Assembly: GCA_024639885.1 (NCBI GenBank)
Contig: JAHEGD010000016.1
Location: 1-36,469 of the forward strand
Direction of reading: 5' to 3'
Source: Porticoccaceae bacterium
GTDB lineage: Bacteria; Pseudomonadota; Gammaproteobacteria; Pseudomonadales; Porticoccaceae
DNA length: 36,469 bases
Shown here: positions 9,500-24,488 of the stretch, in pieces
Layout: each line of letters opens with the position of its first letter
How positions within the stretch are numbered: position 1 is the first letter of the stretch
Notes under the pieces: model-generated
Databases searched by the model: none
What the model saw: only the letters and a program-made list of their open reading frames with translations
What the model was told of the DNA's origin: nothing
Program-made: the position numbers and the translations under genes

Positions 9500-9527
<28 letters not shown>
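7758..9527 (+). CDS. ggt: Gamma-glutamyltranspeptidase precursor
   Basis: This is a periplasmic Ntn-hydrolase that removes or transfers the gamma-glutamyl group of glutathione and related compounds. It self-cleaves into large and small subunits. The reading frame opens at 7653, but a Sec signal peptide begins at the ATG at 7758 (MYYHRIIYPLC, hydrophobic core, cleavage near AVAA), giving 589 residues. The autoprocessing nucleophile is Thr383 in ETTHYSSWD; the GGGGFML, PPPSSGGVH and TGSPGGSTII segments of the family are all present. The 3' end overlaps the convergent roxA gene by 28 bases. A weak TATACT hexamer at 7718-7723 may be its -10 box. Cytoplasmic gor at 29588 is the other glutathione gene in the window, but the two are not linked. 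Confidence 0.95.
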
Positions 9528-11898
<2,371 letters not shown>

Positions 11899-12552
11899 CT
11901 AGTCAGAGCGGCGCGGCTCGCCGAGCGCTTGGCAGTGCGCCAGCAGCGCGCGCCGGTAGAGCACCAGGTGGTAGCGATGGCCGCCGCTCTGACGCCACAG
12001 GTGGCCGGCGCGCACCGCAGCAAACAGCAGGCTGCGGACCCGTTGGGCGACGCCGCTCTGCTGTAGCCGGGCCGGGTCACCCTTGATCTGGATACGGTAG
12101 CGGTAGCCGCTCAGGGTCTGCTGGTAGAGCTCGTCGGTGGCGGCAAATAGGTTGTTGTGGGTCACTCCAAACTGCTCGGCCTTGACCTGCAGCGGGGCGA
12201 TCCCGGCACCGATCTTGGCGGCCATTGCCGCATCTTTATAGAGTTTACTGGCCAGGTAGAGCGAGCCCAGCGCGATCTGCACCACTTGGTCGAAGTGCTG
12301 CTCGCCGCGCTGCTTGGCGAGCAGTAGCGCCAGTGCGCGGCGGCCGCTAGCGAGGCCGTCGCGGTCGCCGCCCAGCTGGTAGAGCTCGGCGGTGGAGTGC
12401 GGCTGGGTGTTTAAAAATGCGCCCATTAACAGCTCTAAGCGGGCGCTGTCGGTGCTGCCGCTGCGGGCCAGCTCGACCACGCCGCAGGCCGACTCAAATA
12501 GCGCGCAGAGCGCGATCGCCTGCTCCTCGGTGGGGCTGCGCAGCCAGCCCAT
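11899..12552 (-). CDS. hflD: HflD-like protein (high-frequency lysogenization protein homologue)
   Basis: HflD is a small, mainly helical, membrane-associated protein. In E. coli it modulates lambda CII stability; its housekeeping role is unclear. The start is the ATG at 12552, which shares one base with the mnmA stop (TAATG), giving 217 residues; an in-frame extension to 12594 lies inside mnmA and is rejected. Family-like features are the repeated alanine-rich helices, LALLLAKQRGEQHFDQVVQIALGS-type sequence around the middle, and a basic C-terminal RSLLFAAVRAGHLWRQSGG. Position between mnmA and purB is the strongest support, since this order is conserved in gammaproteobacteria. Confidence 0.9.
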   Translation of the reverse strand: MGWLRSPTEEQAIALCALFESACGVVELARSGSTDSARLELLMGAFLNTQPHSTAELYQLGGDRDGLASGRRALALLLAKQRGEQHFDQVVQIALGSLYLASKLYKDAAMAAKIGAGIAPLQVKAEQFGVTHNNLFAATDELYQQTLSGYRYRIQIKGDPARLQQSGVAQRVRSLLFAAVRAGHLWRQSGGHRYHLVLYRRALLAHCQALGEPRRSD

Positions 12553-13676
12553 TAGCGGTTGCCGCGGCTGGCAATCACCGCGCCCCCAAGGCACAAATCG
12601 CCGTCGTAAAAGACCACCGACTGGCCCGGCGTCACCGCCCGCTGGGGTTCATCGAACAGTACGCTGAGCGCACCGTCCTCGCCGACTGTGACGGTACACG
12701 GCTGGTCGGGCTGGCGGTAGCGGGTTTTGGCGGCGCTGCGGAAGCTGCCGGCGATCGGCGGCTGGTTGATCCAGCTCGGCTGTTCGGCGCTCAAAAAGTT
12801 GCTCAACAACAGTGGGTGGTCGCCGCCCTGACCGACGATTAAGCGGTTATCGGCGAGATCTTTGTCGAGCACAAACCACGGCTCATCGCTGCCGGTTTTG
12901 GTGCCGCCGATACCCAGCCCCTGACGCTGGCCGAGGGTGTAGTACATCAGCCCCTGGTGCTCGCCGATATCGTCGCCGGCCGGTGTGACCATACGGCCCG
13001 GCTGGGCCGGTATGTACTGCTCTAAAAAGTCTTTAAAGCGCCGCTCGCCGATGAAGCAGATGCCGGTACTGTCTTTCTTGGTTGAGGTGACAAAGCCCTG
13101 CTCGGCGGCGATCGCGCGCACGGCGGGCTTCTCTAACTCGCCGACTGGAAACAGCGTCTTGGCCAGTGCCGCACCGGTAATGGCGTGCAAAAAGTAGCTC
13201 TGGTCTTTGTTGGCGTCGAGCCCGCGCAGCAGCGTGCCGCTGGCCGGGTCGGTGCTGTCACTGCCGCGCCGGGTGTAGTGGCCGGTCGCTATGTAGTCGG
13301 CACCGAGCAGCTCGGCGTAATCGAGAAACACCTTAAACTTGATCTCGCGGTTGCAGAGGATGTCCGGGTTGGGGGTTCTGCCGGCGCGGTACTCGGCCAG
13401 AAAGTGCTCAAAGACGTTGTCCCAGTACTCGGCGGCGAAGTTGGCGGTGTGCAGTTTTATACCGAGCTTATCGGCCACCTGCTGGGCATCGGCGAGATCG
13501 GCGATGGCGGTGCAGTACTCGCTGCCGTCGTCCTCGTCCCAGTTTTTCATGAACAGCCCCTCGACCTGATAGCCCTGCTGTTGCAGAAGGTAGGCAGAGA
13601 CCGACGAGTCGACACCGCCGGAGAGACCGACAATCACTTTGCCGCCGCGGTTGGGCTGGGGGGAGGTTTCTGGCAC
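12552..13676 (-). CDS. mnmA: tRNA-specific 2-thiouridylase MnmA
   Basis: MnmA installs the 2-thio group on U34 of tRNA(Lys, Glu, Gln), using ATP and sulfur relayed from TusE. The 374-residue protein carries the PP-loop GLSGGVDSS (about residues 17-25), the adenylation-domain segment FMKNWDEDD, catalytic Cys108 in [12 protein letters not shown] and the persulfide-bearing Cys207 in [12 protein letters not shown]. The central target-recognition region and C-terminal beta barrel are both present, so it looks complete. Translation of hflD is probably coupled through TAATG. A 69-base gap separates it from nudJ. Confidence 0.97.
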   Translation of the reverse strand: MPETSPQPNRGGKVIVGLSGGVDSSVSAYLLQQQGYQVEGLFMKNWDEDDGSEYCTAIADLADAQQVADKLGIKLHTANFAAEYWDNVFEHFLAEYRAGRTPNPDILCNREIKFKVFLDYAELLGADYIATGHYTRRGSDSTDPASGTLLRGLDANKDQSYFLHAITGAALAKTLFPVGELEKPAVRAIAAEQGFVTSTKKDSTGICFIGERRFKDFLEQYIPAQPGRMVTPAGDDIGEHQGLMYYTLGQRQGLGIGGTKTGSDEPWFVLDKDLADNRLIVGQGGDHPLLLSNFLSAEQPSWINQPPIAGSFRSAAKTRYRQPDQPCTVTVGEDGALSVLFDEPQRAVTPGQSVVFYDGDLCLGGAVIASRGNR

Positions 13677-13745
13677 GGGCTCAATCCAAGCGTTTTAACG
13701 GCCGGCTAGTTTAGCGCAAAGCGCCGCCCAGGCGTAGCCGTGCGC

Positions 13746-14219
13746 TCACCGCTGGCGGTCAAATTGGTCTAGCGAGTGGCGGATGCCGGCCCGGTAGTCA
13801 TCGATACAGTGCAGCACTAAATCGCTGCGCAATTCGCTGCGCCTTGCCAGGATTTCGTCGTAACTGAGCCAGACCGGCCGGTCGATGTCGGCGTCGATCA
13901 CCGCGCCGGCGACCGCCTCAAATTGATCTGCAATAAAGCAGAGCCGGTGGTAGCTGGCCGGTATCGCCTGCGGGTAGTAGTGGTAGTGGCCGAGAAAGTG
14001 GCTGAGCCGGACCCGGTAGCCGGTCTCTTCGAGGGTCTCGCGGACTGCCGCGGCGGTGATCGCCTCGCCCGGCTCCACATGGCCGGCGGGCTGGTTGAGC
14101 AGCTGCTCGCCGAACGGGCTCTCTTCGACCAGCAAGAAGCGGTCGCCGTCGCAGACAATCGTCGCCACGGTGAGGTGGATGCGGCGCTGGCCGGCCCATT
14201 TGTCGTCAATTTCGTTCAT
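13746..14219 (-). CDS. nudJ: Nudix hydrolase NudJ (thiamine/nucleoside pyrophosphate phosphatase)
   Basis: The protein has 157 residues with a complete Nudix box beginning at Gly46: G-x5-E-x7-RETLEETG. NudJ-type proteins hydrolyse HMP-pyrophosphate, thiamine pyrophosphate and nucleoside di/triphosphates. [19 protein letters not shown] and [12 protein letters not shown] are typical of this subgroup. The start at 14219 overlaps the rluE stop by 4 bases (ATGA), so the two are co-translated. The position between rluE and mnmA is the same as E. coli ymfB/nudJ, which supports the specific name over a generic Nudix call. Confidence 0.93.
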   Translation of the reverse strand: MNEIDDKWAGQRRIHLTVATIVCDGDRFLLVEESPFGEQLLNQPAGHVEPGEAITAAAVRETLEETGYRVRLSHFLGHYHYYPQAIPASYHRLCFIADQFEAVAGAVIDADIDRPVWLSYDEILARRSELRSDLVLHCIDDYRAGIRHSLDQFDRQR

Positions 14220-14812
14220 CGTCGTCCCTGTCGTTGGCGGTGTGGTTTTGGTCTAGCGGTTGGCGCGGCGACCTCGATAGTGCGACTCTCGCCCGGTTGC
14301 AGGCTGCCCAGCGACCAGTCGCCAACAGCGGCGCGCACCAAGCGCAAGGTCGGCAGGCCGACCGCAGCGGTCATCCGGCGCACCTGGCGGTTGCGGCCCT
14401 CGGCGAGGGTGATCGCCAGCCAGCTGGTCGGGATCTCGCGGCGCTCGCGGATTGGCGGGGTGCGCGACCACAGCGCCGGCTCATCGATCAGCTCGCAGCC
14501 GAGCGCGCGCGCCGGGCCGTCGCGCAGTTCAACACCAGCGCAGAGCTGGCGGCACTGGGCCGCTGTTGCCAGCCCCTCAACTTGCGCCCAGTAGAGTTTG
14601 CGCTTGGCGTGGCGCGGGTGGCTCAGCTCGGCCTGCAGCGGCCCGCTGTCGGTGAGCAGCAGCAATCCCTCGGAGTCGTAATCGAGCCGCCCGGCCGGGT
14701 AGACGCCGGGCCGGTCAATGTAGTCGGCCAGGGTGGCGCGGCCGCGCTCGTCGGTAAATTGCGAGAGCGTGTTGAAGGGCTTGTTGAGCAGTATCAGTGT
14801 GGCCAACGCCAT
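14216..14812 (-). CDS. rluE: 23S rRNA pseudouridine(2457) synthase RluE
   Basis: This is an RsuA/RluE-type pseudouridine synthase of 198 residues. The catalytic Asp44 is in [16 protein letters not shown], preceded by [16 protein letters not shown] and followed by the [10 protein letters not shown] motif near residue 130. There is no S4 domain, as in RluE. It modifies U2457 of 23S rRNA in E. coli. It is the first gene of the minus-strand run rluE-nudJ-mnmA-hflD-purB-roxA and is divergent from icd, the same arrangement as in Enterobacteriaceae. The basic tail (residues about 185-198) is unremarkable. Confidence 0.94.
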   Translation of the reverse strand: MALATLILLNKPFNTLSQFTDERGRATLADYIDRPGVYPAGRLDYDSEGLLLLTDSGPLQAELSHPRHAKRKLYWAQVEGLATAAQCRQLCAGVELRDGPARALGCELIDEPALWSRTPPIRERREIPTSWLAITLAEGRNRQVRRMTAAVGLPTLRLVRAAVGDWSLGSLQPGESRTIEVAAPTARPKPHRQRQGRR

Positions 14813-15066
14813 CGCCTCAGGCAGTCAATAAAGTGCTGCGCAGAGTGGCCGGCAGCGGCGGGGCTGTCAAGCGCGCGGCGCTGCAGCGCAGTTGCTAGAC
14901 AGCCTTTTTGGCCACTATTAGACCTTTTGTCATATAAATTAACGGGCGCTTAGTGGTAGAATATGACCGCTCGGTTTTCCGCACAACGGCGCTGCACCCT
15001 CGCGTTCGGCCCCGTGCGGCGAGAATCGACCCTTTTCACTACTATCTGCAACCCTCGGAGAGATAA
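14813..15066. promoter_or_regulatory. Divergent rluE/icd intergenic region with icd leader
   Basis: These 254 bases separate rluE and icd and should hold both promoters. On the plus strand a TAGAAT hexamer at 14957-14962 is the best -10 candidate for icd, but no good -35 lies at the right distance; a TATAAA at 14933-14938 is an alternative. In the presumed leader, CCGCAC (14979-14984) and GTGCGG (15014-15019) could form a long-range stem. GGAG at 15057-15060 is the icd ribosome-binding site. I see no gene here. Confidence 0.4.
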
Positions 15067-16320
15067 ATGGGCTACCAACATATCAAAGTGCCAACCACTG
15101 GCGAAAAAATTACTGTCAACGCTGACTTTTCGCTGAATGTCCCCAATCAGCCGATCATCCCGTTCATCGAGGGTGATGGTATTGGTGTGGATATCACCCC
15201 GGTGATGGTTAAAGTGATCGACGCGGCGGTAGCCAAAGCTTACAACGGCGACAAGCAGATCTCTTGGATGGAAGTTTACTGCGGCGAGAAAGCCGCCGAG
15301 CTCTACGAGGGCGACTGGTTCCCGGCTGAGACGCTCGAAGCGGTTAAAGAGTACGCGGTATCAATTAAAGGCCCGCTGACTACCCCAGTGGGCGGCGGCT
15401 TCCGCTCGCTCAACGTGGCGCTGCGCCAAGAGCTCGACCTTTATGTTTGCCAGCGCCCGGTGCGCTGGTTCACCGGTGTGCCGTCGCCGGTTAAAGCGCC
15501 ACAAAACGTCGACATGTGTATCTTCCGTGAGAACTCAGAAGACATCTATGCCGGCATCGAGTGGAAAGCCGGCACCCCCGAAGCCGACAAGGTGATCAAG
15601 TTCCTTCGTGAAGAGATGGGTGTTAAGAAGATCCGCTTCCCAGAGAACTGCGGTATCGGCGTCAAGCCGGTCTCAGAAGAGGGCACCAAGCGGCTGGTTG
15701 CTAAAGCGATCCAGTACACCATCGACCAAGATAAAGAGTCGCTGACACTGGTCCACAAAGGCAACATCATGAAGTTCACCGAAGGTGCCTTCTGTGACTG
15801 GGGCTATGAAGTGGCGCGCGAGCAGTTTGGCGCTACCCCGCTCGACGGCGGCCCGTGGCAGGTACTGAAGAACCCCAACACCGGTCGCGAAATTGTTATT
15901 AAAGATGTGATCGCCGACGCCATGCTGCAGCAGATCCTGCTGCGTCCCGCCGAGTACGACGTGATCGCCACGCTCAACCTCAACGGCGACTACCTCTCTG
16001 ACGCACTGGCGGCGGAAGTGGGCGGTATCGGCATCGCGCCGGGCGCCAACTTGTCAGACGACATCGCCATCTTTGAAGCGACCCACGGCACCGCGCCCAA
16101 GTACGCCGGCAAAGACCAAGTTAACCCCGGCTCGCTGATCCTCTCCGCCGAGATGATGCTGCGTCACCTCGGTTGGGGCGAAGCGGCCGACCTGGTGGTT
16201 AGCGGCATCGAAGGCGCTATCTCTAAAAAGCTGGTCACCTACGACTTTGAGCGGCTGATGGACGACGCTACACTGCTCTCATGCTCTGCGTTTGGCGATG
16301 CGATCATCGACAACATGTAA
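15067..16320 (+). CDS. icd: Isocitrate dehydrogenase (NADP+), homodimeric E. coli type
   Basis: This enzyme oxidises isocitrate to 2-oxoglutarate and CO2 in the TCA cycle. It is 417 residues, the usual length. Ser114 in the [16 protein letters not shown] segment corresponds to the E. coli serine phosphorylated by AceK, so the branch-point control with the glyoxylate shunt (malate synthase G lies at 1-1222) could operate. NADP specificity is supported by [17 protein letters not shown], which keeps the Lys-Tyr pair that contacts the 2'-phosphate. Start ATG at 15067 follows GGAG by 6 bases. A strong hairpin terminator ends the transcript at 16336-16366, so icd is monocistronic. Its codons look more biased than those of its neighbours, as expected for high expression. 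Confidence 0.98.
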   Translation: MGYQHIKVPTTGEKITVNADFSLNVPNQPIIPFIEGDGIGVDITPVMVKVIDAAVAKAYNGDKQISWMEVYCGEKAAELYEGDWFPAETLEAVKEYAVSIKGPLTTPVGGGFRSLNVALRQELDLYVCQRPVRWFTGVPSPVKAPQNVDMCIFRENSEDIYAGIEWKAGTPEADKVIKFLREEMGVKKIRFPENCGIGVKPVSEEGTKRLVAKAIQYTIDQDKESLTLVHKGNIMKFTEGAFCDWGYEVAREQFGATPLDGGPWQVLKNPNTGREIVIKDVIADAMLQQILLRPAEYDVIATLNLNGDYLSDALAAEVGGIGIAPGANLSDDIAIFEATHGTAPKYAGKDQVNPGSLILSAEMMLRHLGWGEAADLVVSGIEGAISKKLVTYDFERLMDDATLLSCSAFGDAIIDNM

Positions 16321-16335
16321 GCTTGCTTGCAGCGT

Positions 16336-16366
16336 AAAAAACCCGGCCACTGCGCCGGGTTTTTTT
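16336..16366 (+). terminator. Rho-independent terminator of icd
   Basis: Stem arms CCCGGC (16342-16347) and GCCGGG (16354-16359) have a 6-base loop. They are flanked by six A before and seven T after, so it could work from either strand. It starts 16 bases after the icd stop. Confidence 0.92.
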
Positions 16367-16400
16367 ATGCCAAGAGCAGAATAAACTTAGTGGTTAGAGG

Positions 16401-16430
16401 TTGATTTATTGCCGTCTGGGGCCATATTGT
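16401..16430 (+). promoter_or_regulatory. Candidate promoter of clpS-clpA
   Basis: TTGATT (16401-16406) and TATTGT (16425-16430) are spaced by 18 bases, each matching the sigma70 consensus at four of six positions. It lies between the icd terminator and clpS, where a promoter is needed. A guess from consensus only. Confidence 0.35.
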
Positions 16431-16483
16431 TATGGGTGTAAACAGGCTGCTGGAGCGGCCTAACCAATTGATTAAGGATCCCC

Positions 16484-16828
16484 ATGAGCGACCAACAAGA
16501 CCCCAATGACGGCCAACGGCGCGGCGGGCTGCTGCTTGAAGAGCGGCCGCCCAAGCTGGCCAAGCCGCCGCTCTACCGGGTGATTATGCTCAACGATGAC
16601 TTCACGCCGATGGAGTTTGTGGTTGAGCTACTTGAGCAGTTCTTTGGCAAAAGCCGCGAGAGCGCTACCCAGATCATGCTGGCGATCCACACCCAGGGCA
16701 AAGGGGTGTGCGGTATCTATACCCGCGATGTGGCCGAGACCAAAGCGGCGATGGCCAACCAGTATGCGCGCGACAACGACCACCCGCTGCTGTGCGACAT
16801 CGAACCGTGTGACGATGGAGAGGAGTGA
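16484..16828 (+). CDS. clpS: ATP-dependent Clp protease adaptor ClpS
   Basis: ClpS binds N-terminal destabilising residues (Leu, Phe, Tyr, Trp) and hands substrates to ClpAP. The 114-residue protein has the flexible N-terminal tail and the core with [19 protein letters not shown], whose NDD and Met-Glu residues line the N-degron pocket, and [19 protein letters not shown] with the pocket histidine. The ATG at 16484 follows AAGGA by 5 bases. The stop is three bases before clpA, which has its own AGGAG overlapping the clpS end. cspD, which precedes clpS in relatives such as Pseudomonas, is absent here. Confidence 0.97.
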   Translation: MSDQQDPNDGQRRGGLLLEERPPKLAKPPLYRVIMLNDDFTPMEFVVELLEQFFGKSRESATQIMLAIHTQGKGVCGIYTRDVAETKAAMANQYARDNDHPLLCDIEPCDDGEE

Positions 16829-16831
16829 GCT

Positions 16832-19081
16832 ATGTTAAGCCGTGAACTAGAAGTCATCCTCAACCTAGCCTTTAAGGCGGCGCGCGACAAGCGCCACGAG
16901 TTTTTAACCGTAGAGCACCTACTGCTGGCGCTGCTTGACGACGCCTCGGCGCTGTCGGTGTTGCGCGCCTGCCACGCCAATTTAGACCAGCTGCGCAGCG
17001 ATCTGGGTGAGTTTATCGACGCCACCACGCCGGTCTTGTCGGCCGCCCAAGAGGGCCGCGAGACCCAACCGACCCACGGCTTTCAGCGGGTGATACAGCG
17101 CGCCGTGTTCCAGGCCAACTCGGCACAGGATGACGAGGTGGTCGGCGCCAACGTGATTGTGGCGATCTTCTCGGAGCAAGAGAGCCAGGCGGTCTACTTC
17201 TTGCGGCTGCAGAACATCGCCCGCATCGATGTGATCAACTTTATCTCGCACGGCATCGGCAAGGGCGACGATGAGTCACCGGCCGGCGGCGGCGCGCAGA
17301 TAGAGGGCGAGGGCGGCGAGCCGAGCGAAGACGAGAGTATGCTCAGCCAGTTTGCCAGCGACCTTAACGAGCAGGCCCGGCTGGGCAAGATCGACCCGCT
17401 TATAGGCCGCGCCAGTGAGGTCGAGCGCACCTGCCAGGTGCTGATCCGGCGCCGCAAAAATAACCCGCTGTTGGTCGGCGAGTCCGGGGTGGGCAAGACC
17501 GCCATCGCCGAGGGGCTGGCCAAGCTGATTGTCGAGGAGAAGGCGCCTGAGCCGATGCTCGGCTACACCGTGTTCTCGCTCGACCTAGGCTCGCTGCTGG
17601 CCGGCACCAAGTACCGCGGCGACTTTGAAAAGCGGCTCAAAGGGATCATCGCCGAGCTGGAGGCACACGGCAACGCCATCCTGTTTATCGATGAGATCCA
17701 CACCATCATCGGCGCCGGCGCTGCCTCGGGCGGGGTGATGGACGCCTCCAATATGCTCAAGCCGTTGCTCGGTGCTGGCAAGATCCGCTGTATCGGTTCG
17801 ACCACCTACCAAGAGTACCGCGGCATCTTCGAGAAAGACCACGCGCTGGCGCGGCGCTTCCAGAAGATTGATGTGGTGGAGCCGACCGTCGACGAGACCT
17901 TCCAGATCCTCAAGGGGCTGCGCGAGCGTTTCGAGCAGCACCACGATCTAAAATTCACCACCCCGGCACTCAAGGCCGCCGCCGAGTTGGCCGCCAAACA
18001 CATCACCGACCGGTTCCTGCCCGACAAGGCGATCGACGTGATCGACGAAGCAGGCGCCTACCAGCGGCTGCTCGATGCCAAAAAGCGTCGCAAGAGTGTC
18101 GGCGTCGCCGAGATCGAGGCGGTAATCGCCAAGATTGCCCGGATCCCACAGAAGAGCGTATCGCGCAACGACCGCGAGCAGCTTGAGAAACTCGCCGACC
18201 ACCTCAAGATGGTGGTGTTTGGCCAAGACCCGGCGATCGATGCGCTGACCACTGCGATCAAATTGGCCCGCGCCGGGCTGCGCCAGGGCGACAAGCCGAT
18301 CGGCAGCTTCCTATTTGCCGGCCCCACCGGGGTGGGCAAGACCGAGGTCTCCAAGCAGCTCGCCAACCAGCTCGGCATCGAGCTGATCCGCTTCGATATG
18401 TCGGAGTACATGGAGCGCCACACGGTGTCACGACTGATCGGCGCGCCACCCGGCTATGTCGGTTTTGACCAGGGCGGGCTGCTCACCGAGGCAGTCAGCA
18501 AACACCCGCACGCGGTGGTGCTGCTCGACGAGATCGAAAAGGCCCACCCGGACCTGTTCAACCTGCTGCTGCAGGTGATGGACCACGGCACGCTGACCGA
18601 CAACAACGGCCGCAAGGCGGATTTCCGCAATGTGATTTTGATTATGACCACCAACGCCGGCGCCGAGCTGATGAGCCGCGCTTCGATCGGCTTCACCCAG
18701 CAAGACCATACCAGCGATGGTGGCGAGGCGATCAAGAAGGCGTTCTCGCCGGAGTTCCGCAACCGGCTTGACGCCATTGTGCAGTTTGGTGAGCTACCGG
18801 CCAGCGTGATCGTGACCGTGGTCGATAAGTTCTTGGTTGAGCTGCAACACCAGCTGGACGACAAAAAGATCTTTATCGAAGCCGATACCGCGGCGCGCCA
18901 GTGGCTGGCCGACAACGGCTACGACGCCAAGATGGGCGCGCGGCCGATGGCGCGCTTGATTCAGGAAAAGATCAAGAAGCCGCTTGCCGAAGAGGTGCTG
19001 TTTGGGCGGCTGAGCAGCAGTGGCGGGCGTGTCAAAGTCACCGTTCGCGACGGCGACATTGCGCTCGATATAGAGGAGTAG
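16832..19081 (+). CDS. clpA: ATP-dependent Clp protease ATP-binding subunit ClpA
   Basis: ClpA is the AAA+ unfoldase that feeds ClpP. The protein is 749 residues, near the family norm. It has an N-terminal Clp repeat domain (1-140) that docks ClpS, an acidic linker (about 145-170), D1 with Walker A GESGVGKT (about 215) and Walker B LFIDEIHT (about 284), and D2 with Walker A GPTGVGKT (about 495) and LLDEIEKAHPD. The ClpP-docking loop tripeptide is IGF, in RASIGFTQQD near residue 619. There is no long middle domain, which separates it from ClpB. It is co-transcribed with clpS. clpP is not in the window. Confidence 0.98.
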   Translation: MLSRELEVILNLAFKAARDKRHEFLTVEHLLLALLDDASALSVLRACHANLDQLRSDLGEFIDATTPVLSAAQEGRETQPTHGFQRVIQRAVFQANSAQDDEVVGANVIVAIFSEQESQAVYFLRLQNIARIDVINFISHGIGKGDDESPAGGGAQIEGEGGEPSEDESMLSQFASDLNEQARLGKIDPLIGRASEVERTCQVLIRRRKNNPLLVGESGVGKTAIAEGLAKLIVEEKAPEPMLGYTVFSLDLGSLLAGTKYRGDFEKRLKGIIAELEAHGNAILFIDEIHTIIGAGAASGGVMDASNMLKPLLGAGKIRCIGSTTYQEYRGIFEKDHALARRFQKIDVVEPTVDETFQILKGLRERFEQHHDLKFTTPALKAAAELAAKHITDRFLPDKAIDVIDEAGAYQRLLDAKKRRKSVGVAEIEAVIAKIARIPQKSVSRNDREQLEKLADHLKMVVFGQDPAIDALTTAIKLARAGLRQGDKPIGSFLFAGPTGVGKTEVSKQLANQLGIELIRFDMSEYMERHTVSRLIGAPPGYVGFDQGGLLTEAVSKHPHAVVLLDEIEKAHPDLFNLLLQVMDHGTLTDNNGRKADFRNVILIMTTNAGAELMSRASIGFTQQDHTSDGGEAIKKAFSPEFRNRLDAIVQFGELPASVIVTVVDKFLVELQHQLDDKKIFIEADTAARQWLADNGYDAKMGARPMARLIQEKIKKPLAEEVLFGRLSSSGGRVKVTVRDGDIALDIEE

Positions 19082-19092
19082 GGCTGCAGGGT

Positions 19093-19108
19093 GGGGGCGT
19101 TAGCCCCC
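19093..19108. terminator. Hairpin between convergent clpA and infA
   Basis: Perfect arms GGGGGC and GCCCCC have a GTTA loop, in the 34-base gap between two convergent genes. It lacks a T-run on either side, so it may block 3' exonucleases or be a weak bidirectional terminator. Confidence 0.45.
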
Positions 19109-19115
19109 GGGTGGC

Positions 19116-19334
19116 TTACCGCTCGCGGAAGGTGATGCGGCCTTTGCTGAGGTCGTAGGGGGTCATCTCTACTTTGACCTTGTCGCCGGTCAAGATGCGG
19201 ATGTAGTGCTTGCGCATTTTGCCAGAGATGTGGGCGATGATGGTGTGGCCGTTTTCCAGCTTCACGCGGAAGGTGGTGTTGGGCAGGGTGTCGACCACTT
19301 CGCCTTCAAACTCGATGTTTTCTTCTTTTGCCAT
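19116..19334 (-). CDS. infA: Translation initiation factor IF-1
   Basis: IF-1 is a single OB-fold protein of 72 residues that binds the 30S A site. The sequence starts [13 protein letters not shown] and ends GRITFRER, with [20 protein letters not shown] in the middle, all highly conserved. The open frame extends to 19370, but the conserved start Met is the ATG at 19334. It sits tail to tail with clpA, as in other gammaproteobacteria, downstream of bpt with a 77-base gap that probably carries its own promoter. Confidence 0.98.
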   Translation of the reverse strand: MAKEENIEFEGEVVDTLPNTTFRVKLENGHTIIAHISGKMRKHYIRILTGDKVKVEMTPYDLSKGRITFRER

Positions 19335-19368
19335 GTGTATCCGTGTGGGGGTTGTTTTAGCGGCCTGC

Positions 19369-19397
19369 ATTTTGCCCTAAAGCGGACCATTGTGCAA
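19369..19397 (-). promoter_or_regulatory. Candidate infA promoter
   Basis: On the minus strand TTGCAC (19397-19392) and CAAAAT (19374-19369) are 17 bases apart, about 35 bases before the infA start. CAAAAT matches the -10 consensus at four positions; the -35 match is poor beyond TTG. Tentative. Confidence 0.3.
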
Positions 19398-19411
19398 AGC
19401 GCATCACGCCG

Positions 19412-20152
19412 TCACTGCGGCGGCTGCTCGCCCCACAGTTGGCCATCAAAATACTCCAGCGGCCGGTAGCTGGCTTTGTAGGCCATCTTGTCGCTGCCGG
19501 CGATCCAGTAGCCCAGGTAGAGGTGCTCGCACCGCCAGCGCCGGGCCAACTGCAGCTGCGCCAAGATGGCAAAGCGGCCGAGCCCGCGCTCCTGCAGCTG
19601 CGGCTCAAAATAGTTGTAGATAGCCGACAGGCCATTGGCAAAGCGGTCGGTTACCGCACAGCCCACCAGCTGGCCGGCCAAGCGCAACTCGACGTAGAGC
19701 GTGGTGGCGGTGTTGCGGCCGAGAAAGTCATCAAACTGCTTGGGCGTCGCCGGGTACATATCGCCGTCGCGGTGGCGGGCGGCAATATAGCGCTCGTAGA
19801 GTGGGTAGTGCTCATCGCGGTCGATCGACTCGCGCGCGGTCACCTGGATATCGCTGTTGCGCGCCGCACAGCGCCGCTGGCTGCGGTTGGGGGTGAACGC
19901 CGCGACCGGTATACGCACCGACACGCACGCCTGGCAGCTCTCGCAGTGGGGTCGGTAGTGGTAGCGGCCGCTGCGCCGAAAGCCGTGTTCGGCGAGCTGT
20001 TCGGCCAAGCTGGTGGAAGGGATAATGTCGGGGTCGACAAACGCTGTGGTGGCGCGCTGGTCGGCCAGATAGCTGCACGGGTGCGGCTCGGTCAGAAACA
20101 GCCGCACGGTCTGCAGTTCACGGTCGATATCGGGGCTGTTGTCGCGGCTCAT
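19412..20152 (-). CDS. bpt: Aspartate/glutamate leucyltransferase (bacterial N-degron transferase, formerly Ate-like)
   Basis: Bpt attaches leucine from Leu-tRNA to proteins with N-terminal Asp or Glu, creating a degron for ClpS-ClpAP. The protein has 246 residues. The N-terminal domain has the family cysteines in HPCSYL and the HCESCQACVSVRIPV cluster; the C-terminal half has the GNAT-like transferase fold with YNYFEPQLQERGLGRFAI and HLYLGYWIAGSDKMAYKA. It sits 69 bases after aat on the minus strand, and clpS-clpA face it beyond infA, so both degron-making transferases and the reader/unfoldase cluster within 4.5 kb. Confidence 0.95.
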   Translation of the reverse strand: MSRDNSPDIDRELQTVRLFLTEPHPCSYLADQRATTAFVDPDIIPSTSLAEQLAEHGFRRSGRYHYRPHCESCQACVSVRIPVAAFTPNRSQRRCAARNSDIQVTARESIDRDEHYPLYERYIAARHRDGDMYPATPKQFDDFLGRNTATTLYVELRLAGQLVGCAVTDRFANGLSAIYNYFEPQLQERGLGRFAILAQLQLARRWRCEHLYLGYWIAGSDKMAYKASYRPLEYFDGQLWGEQPPQ

Positions 20153-20221
20153 TTGGCACGCCCTTGGATACGGTTCATTGCGTCAGCTTAGCAGCGTACT
20201 CTGCGGTTATAAACCCAGTGA

Positions 20222-20913
20222 CTACGTTGCTATTGTCGGCCAGCGGCACGCTGTAGCGCGCGCCCGCTGCAAGCGCGCCAGAAACGCCGCGCGCGGCTCA
20301 CCGATTGCGCCGAGTGATTCGAGATGGGGGTTGTGCAGCTGGCAGTCGAGCGCACTAAACCCGGCGGCAGCGAGCGCCCTACAGAGGTGGTAGAGCACCA
20401 GTTTGGAGCCGTCGGTGACGTCGCTGTACATCGACTCGCCACAGAATAGCCCGCCAACTTGGACGCCGTAGAGACCAGCCACCAACTGGTTATCCTGCCA
20501 GAGCTCGATCGAGTGGGCGCTGCCGGCGCGATGCAGGGCGGCATAGGCCGCTTGCATGGCCGGCACTATCCAGGTGCCGTCTTGGTTGCGGGTGACAATG
20601 CCGCGGCGGGCGCAGGCAGCTACCACCTGTTCAAAAGCGCCGTCGCTGGTGACGGTGTAACCGCCGCGGCGGACGCGCTTGGCGAGGCTCTTTGAGCAGT
20701 GAAACTGCTCGGGGAGAATAATGCAGCGCTCTGGCGGCGACCACCAGAGCAGTGGGTCGCCGTCGCTAAACCAGGGGAAGATAGCGCTCTGGTAGGCGAG
20801 TTGCAGGCGCGCTACCGATAGATCGCCACCCACCGCAAGCAGGCCGCCGAGTTCGTCGTCGGCGTCGCTGAGCGGGGGAAACCAGAGCTGCTCGTCGAGC
20901 AGGGCGATGGCCA

Positions 20914-20914
<1 letters not shown>
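20222..20914 (-). CDS. aat: Leucyl/phenylalanyl-tRNA-protein transferase
   Basis: Aat adds Leu or Phe to proteins with N-terminal Lys or Arg, making substrates for ClpS. It has 230 residues. Family motifs are GGLLAVGGDLS (about 23-33), YQSAIFPWFSDGDPLLWWSP (about 41-60) and FHCSKSLAKRVRRG. In the C-terminal half, SIELWQDNQLVAGLYGVQVG and GLFCGESMYSD match the catalytic core. The ATG at 20914 shares a base with the trxB stop (TAATG), so the two are translationally coupled. The C-terminal tail is arginine-rich and not conserved. Confidence 0.96.

Positions 20915-24480
<3,566 letters not shown>

Positions 24481-24488
<8 letters not shown>

Noticed and set aside
19439-20191. 250-codon plus-strand open frame
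   Set aside because: Antisense to bpt, which has the full family pattern.
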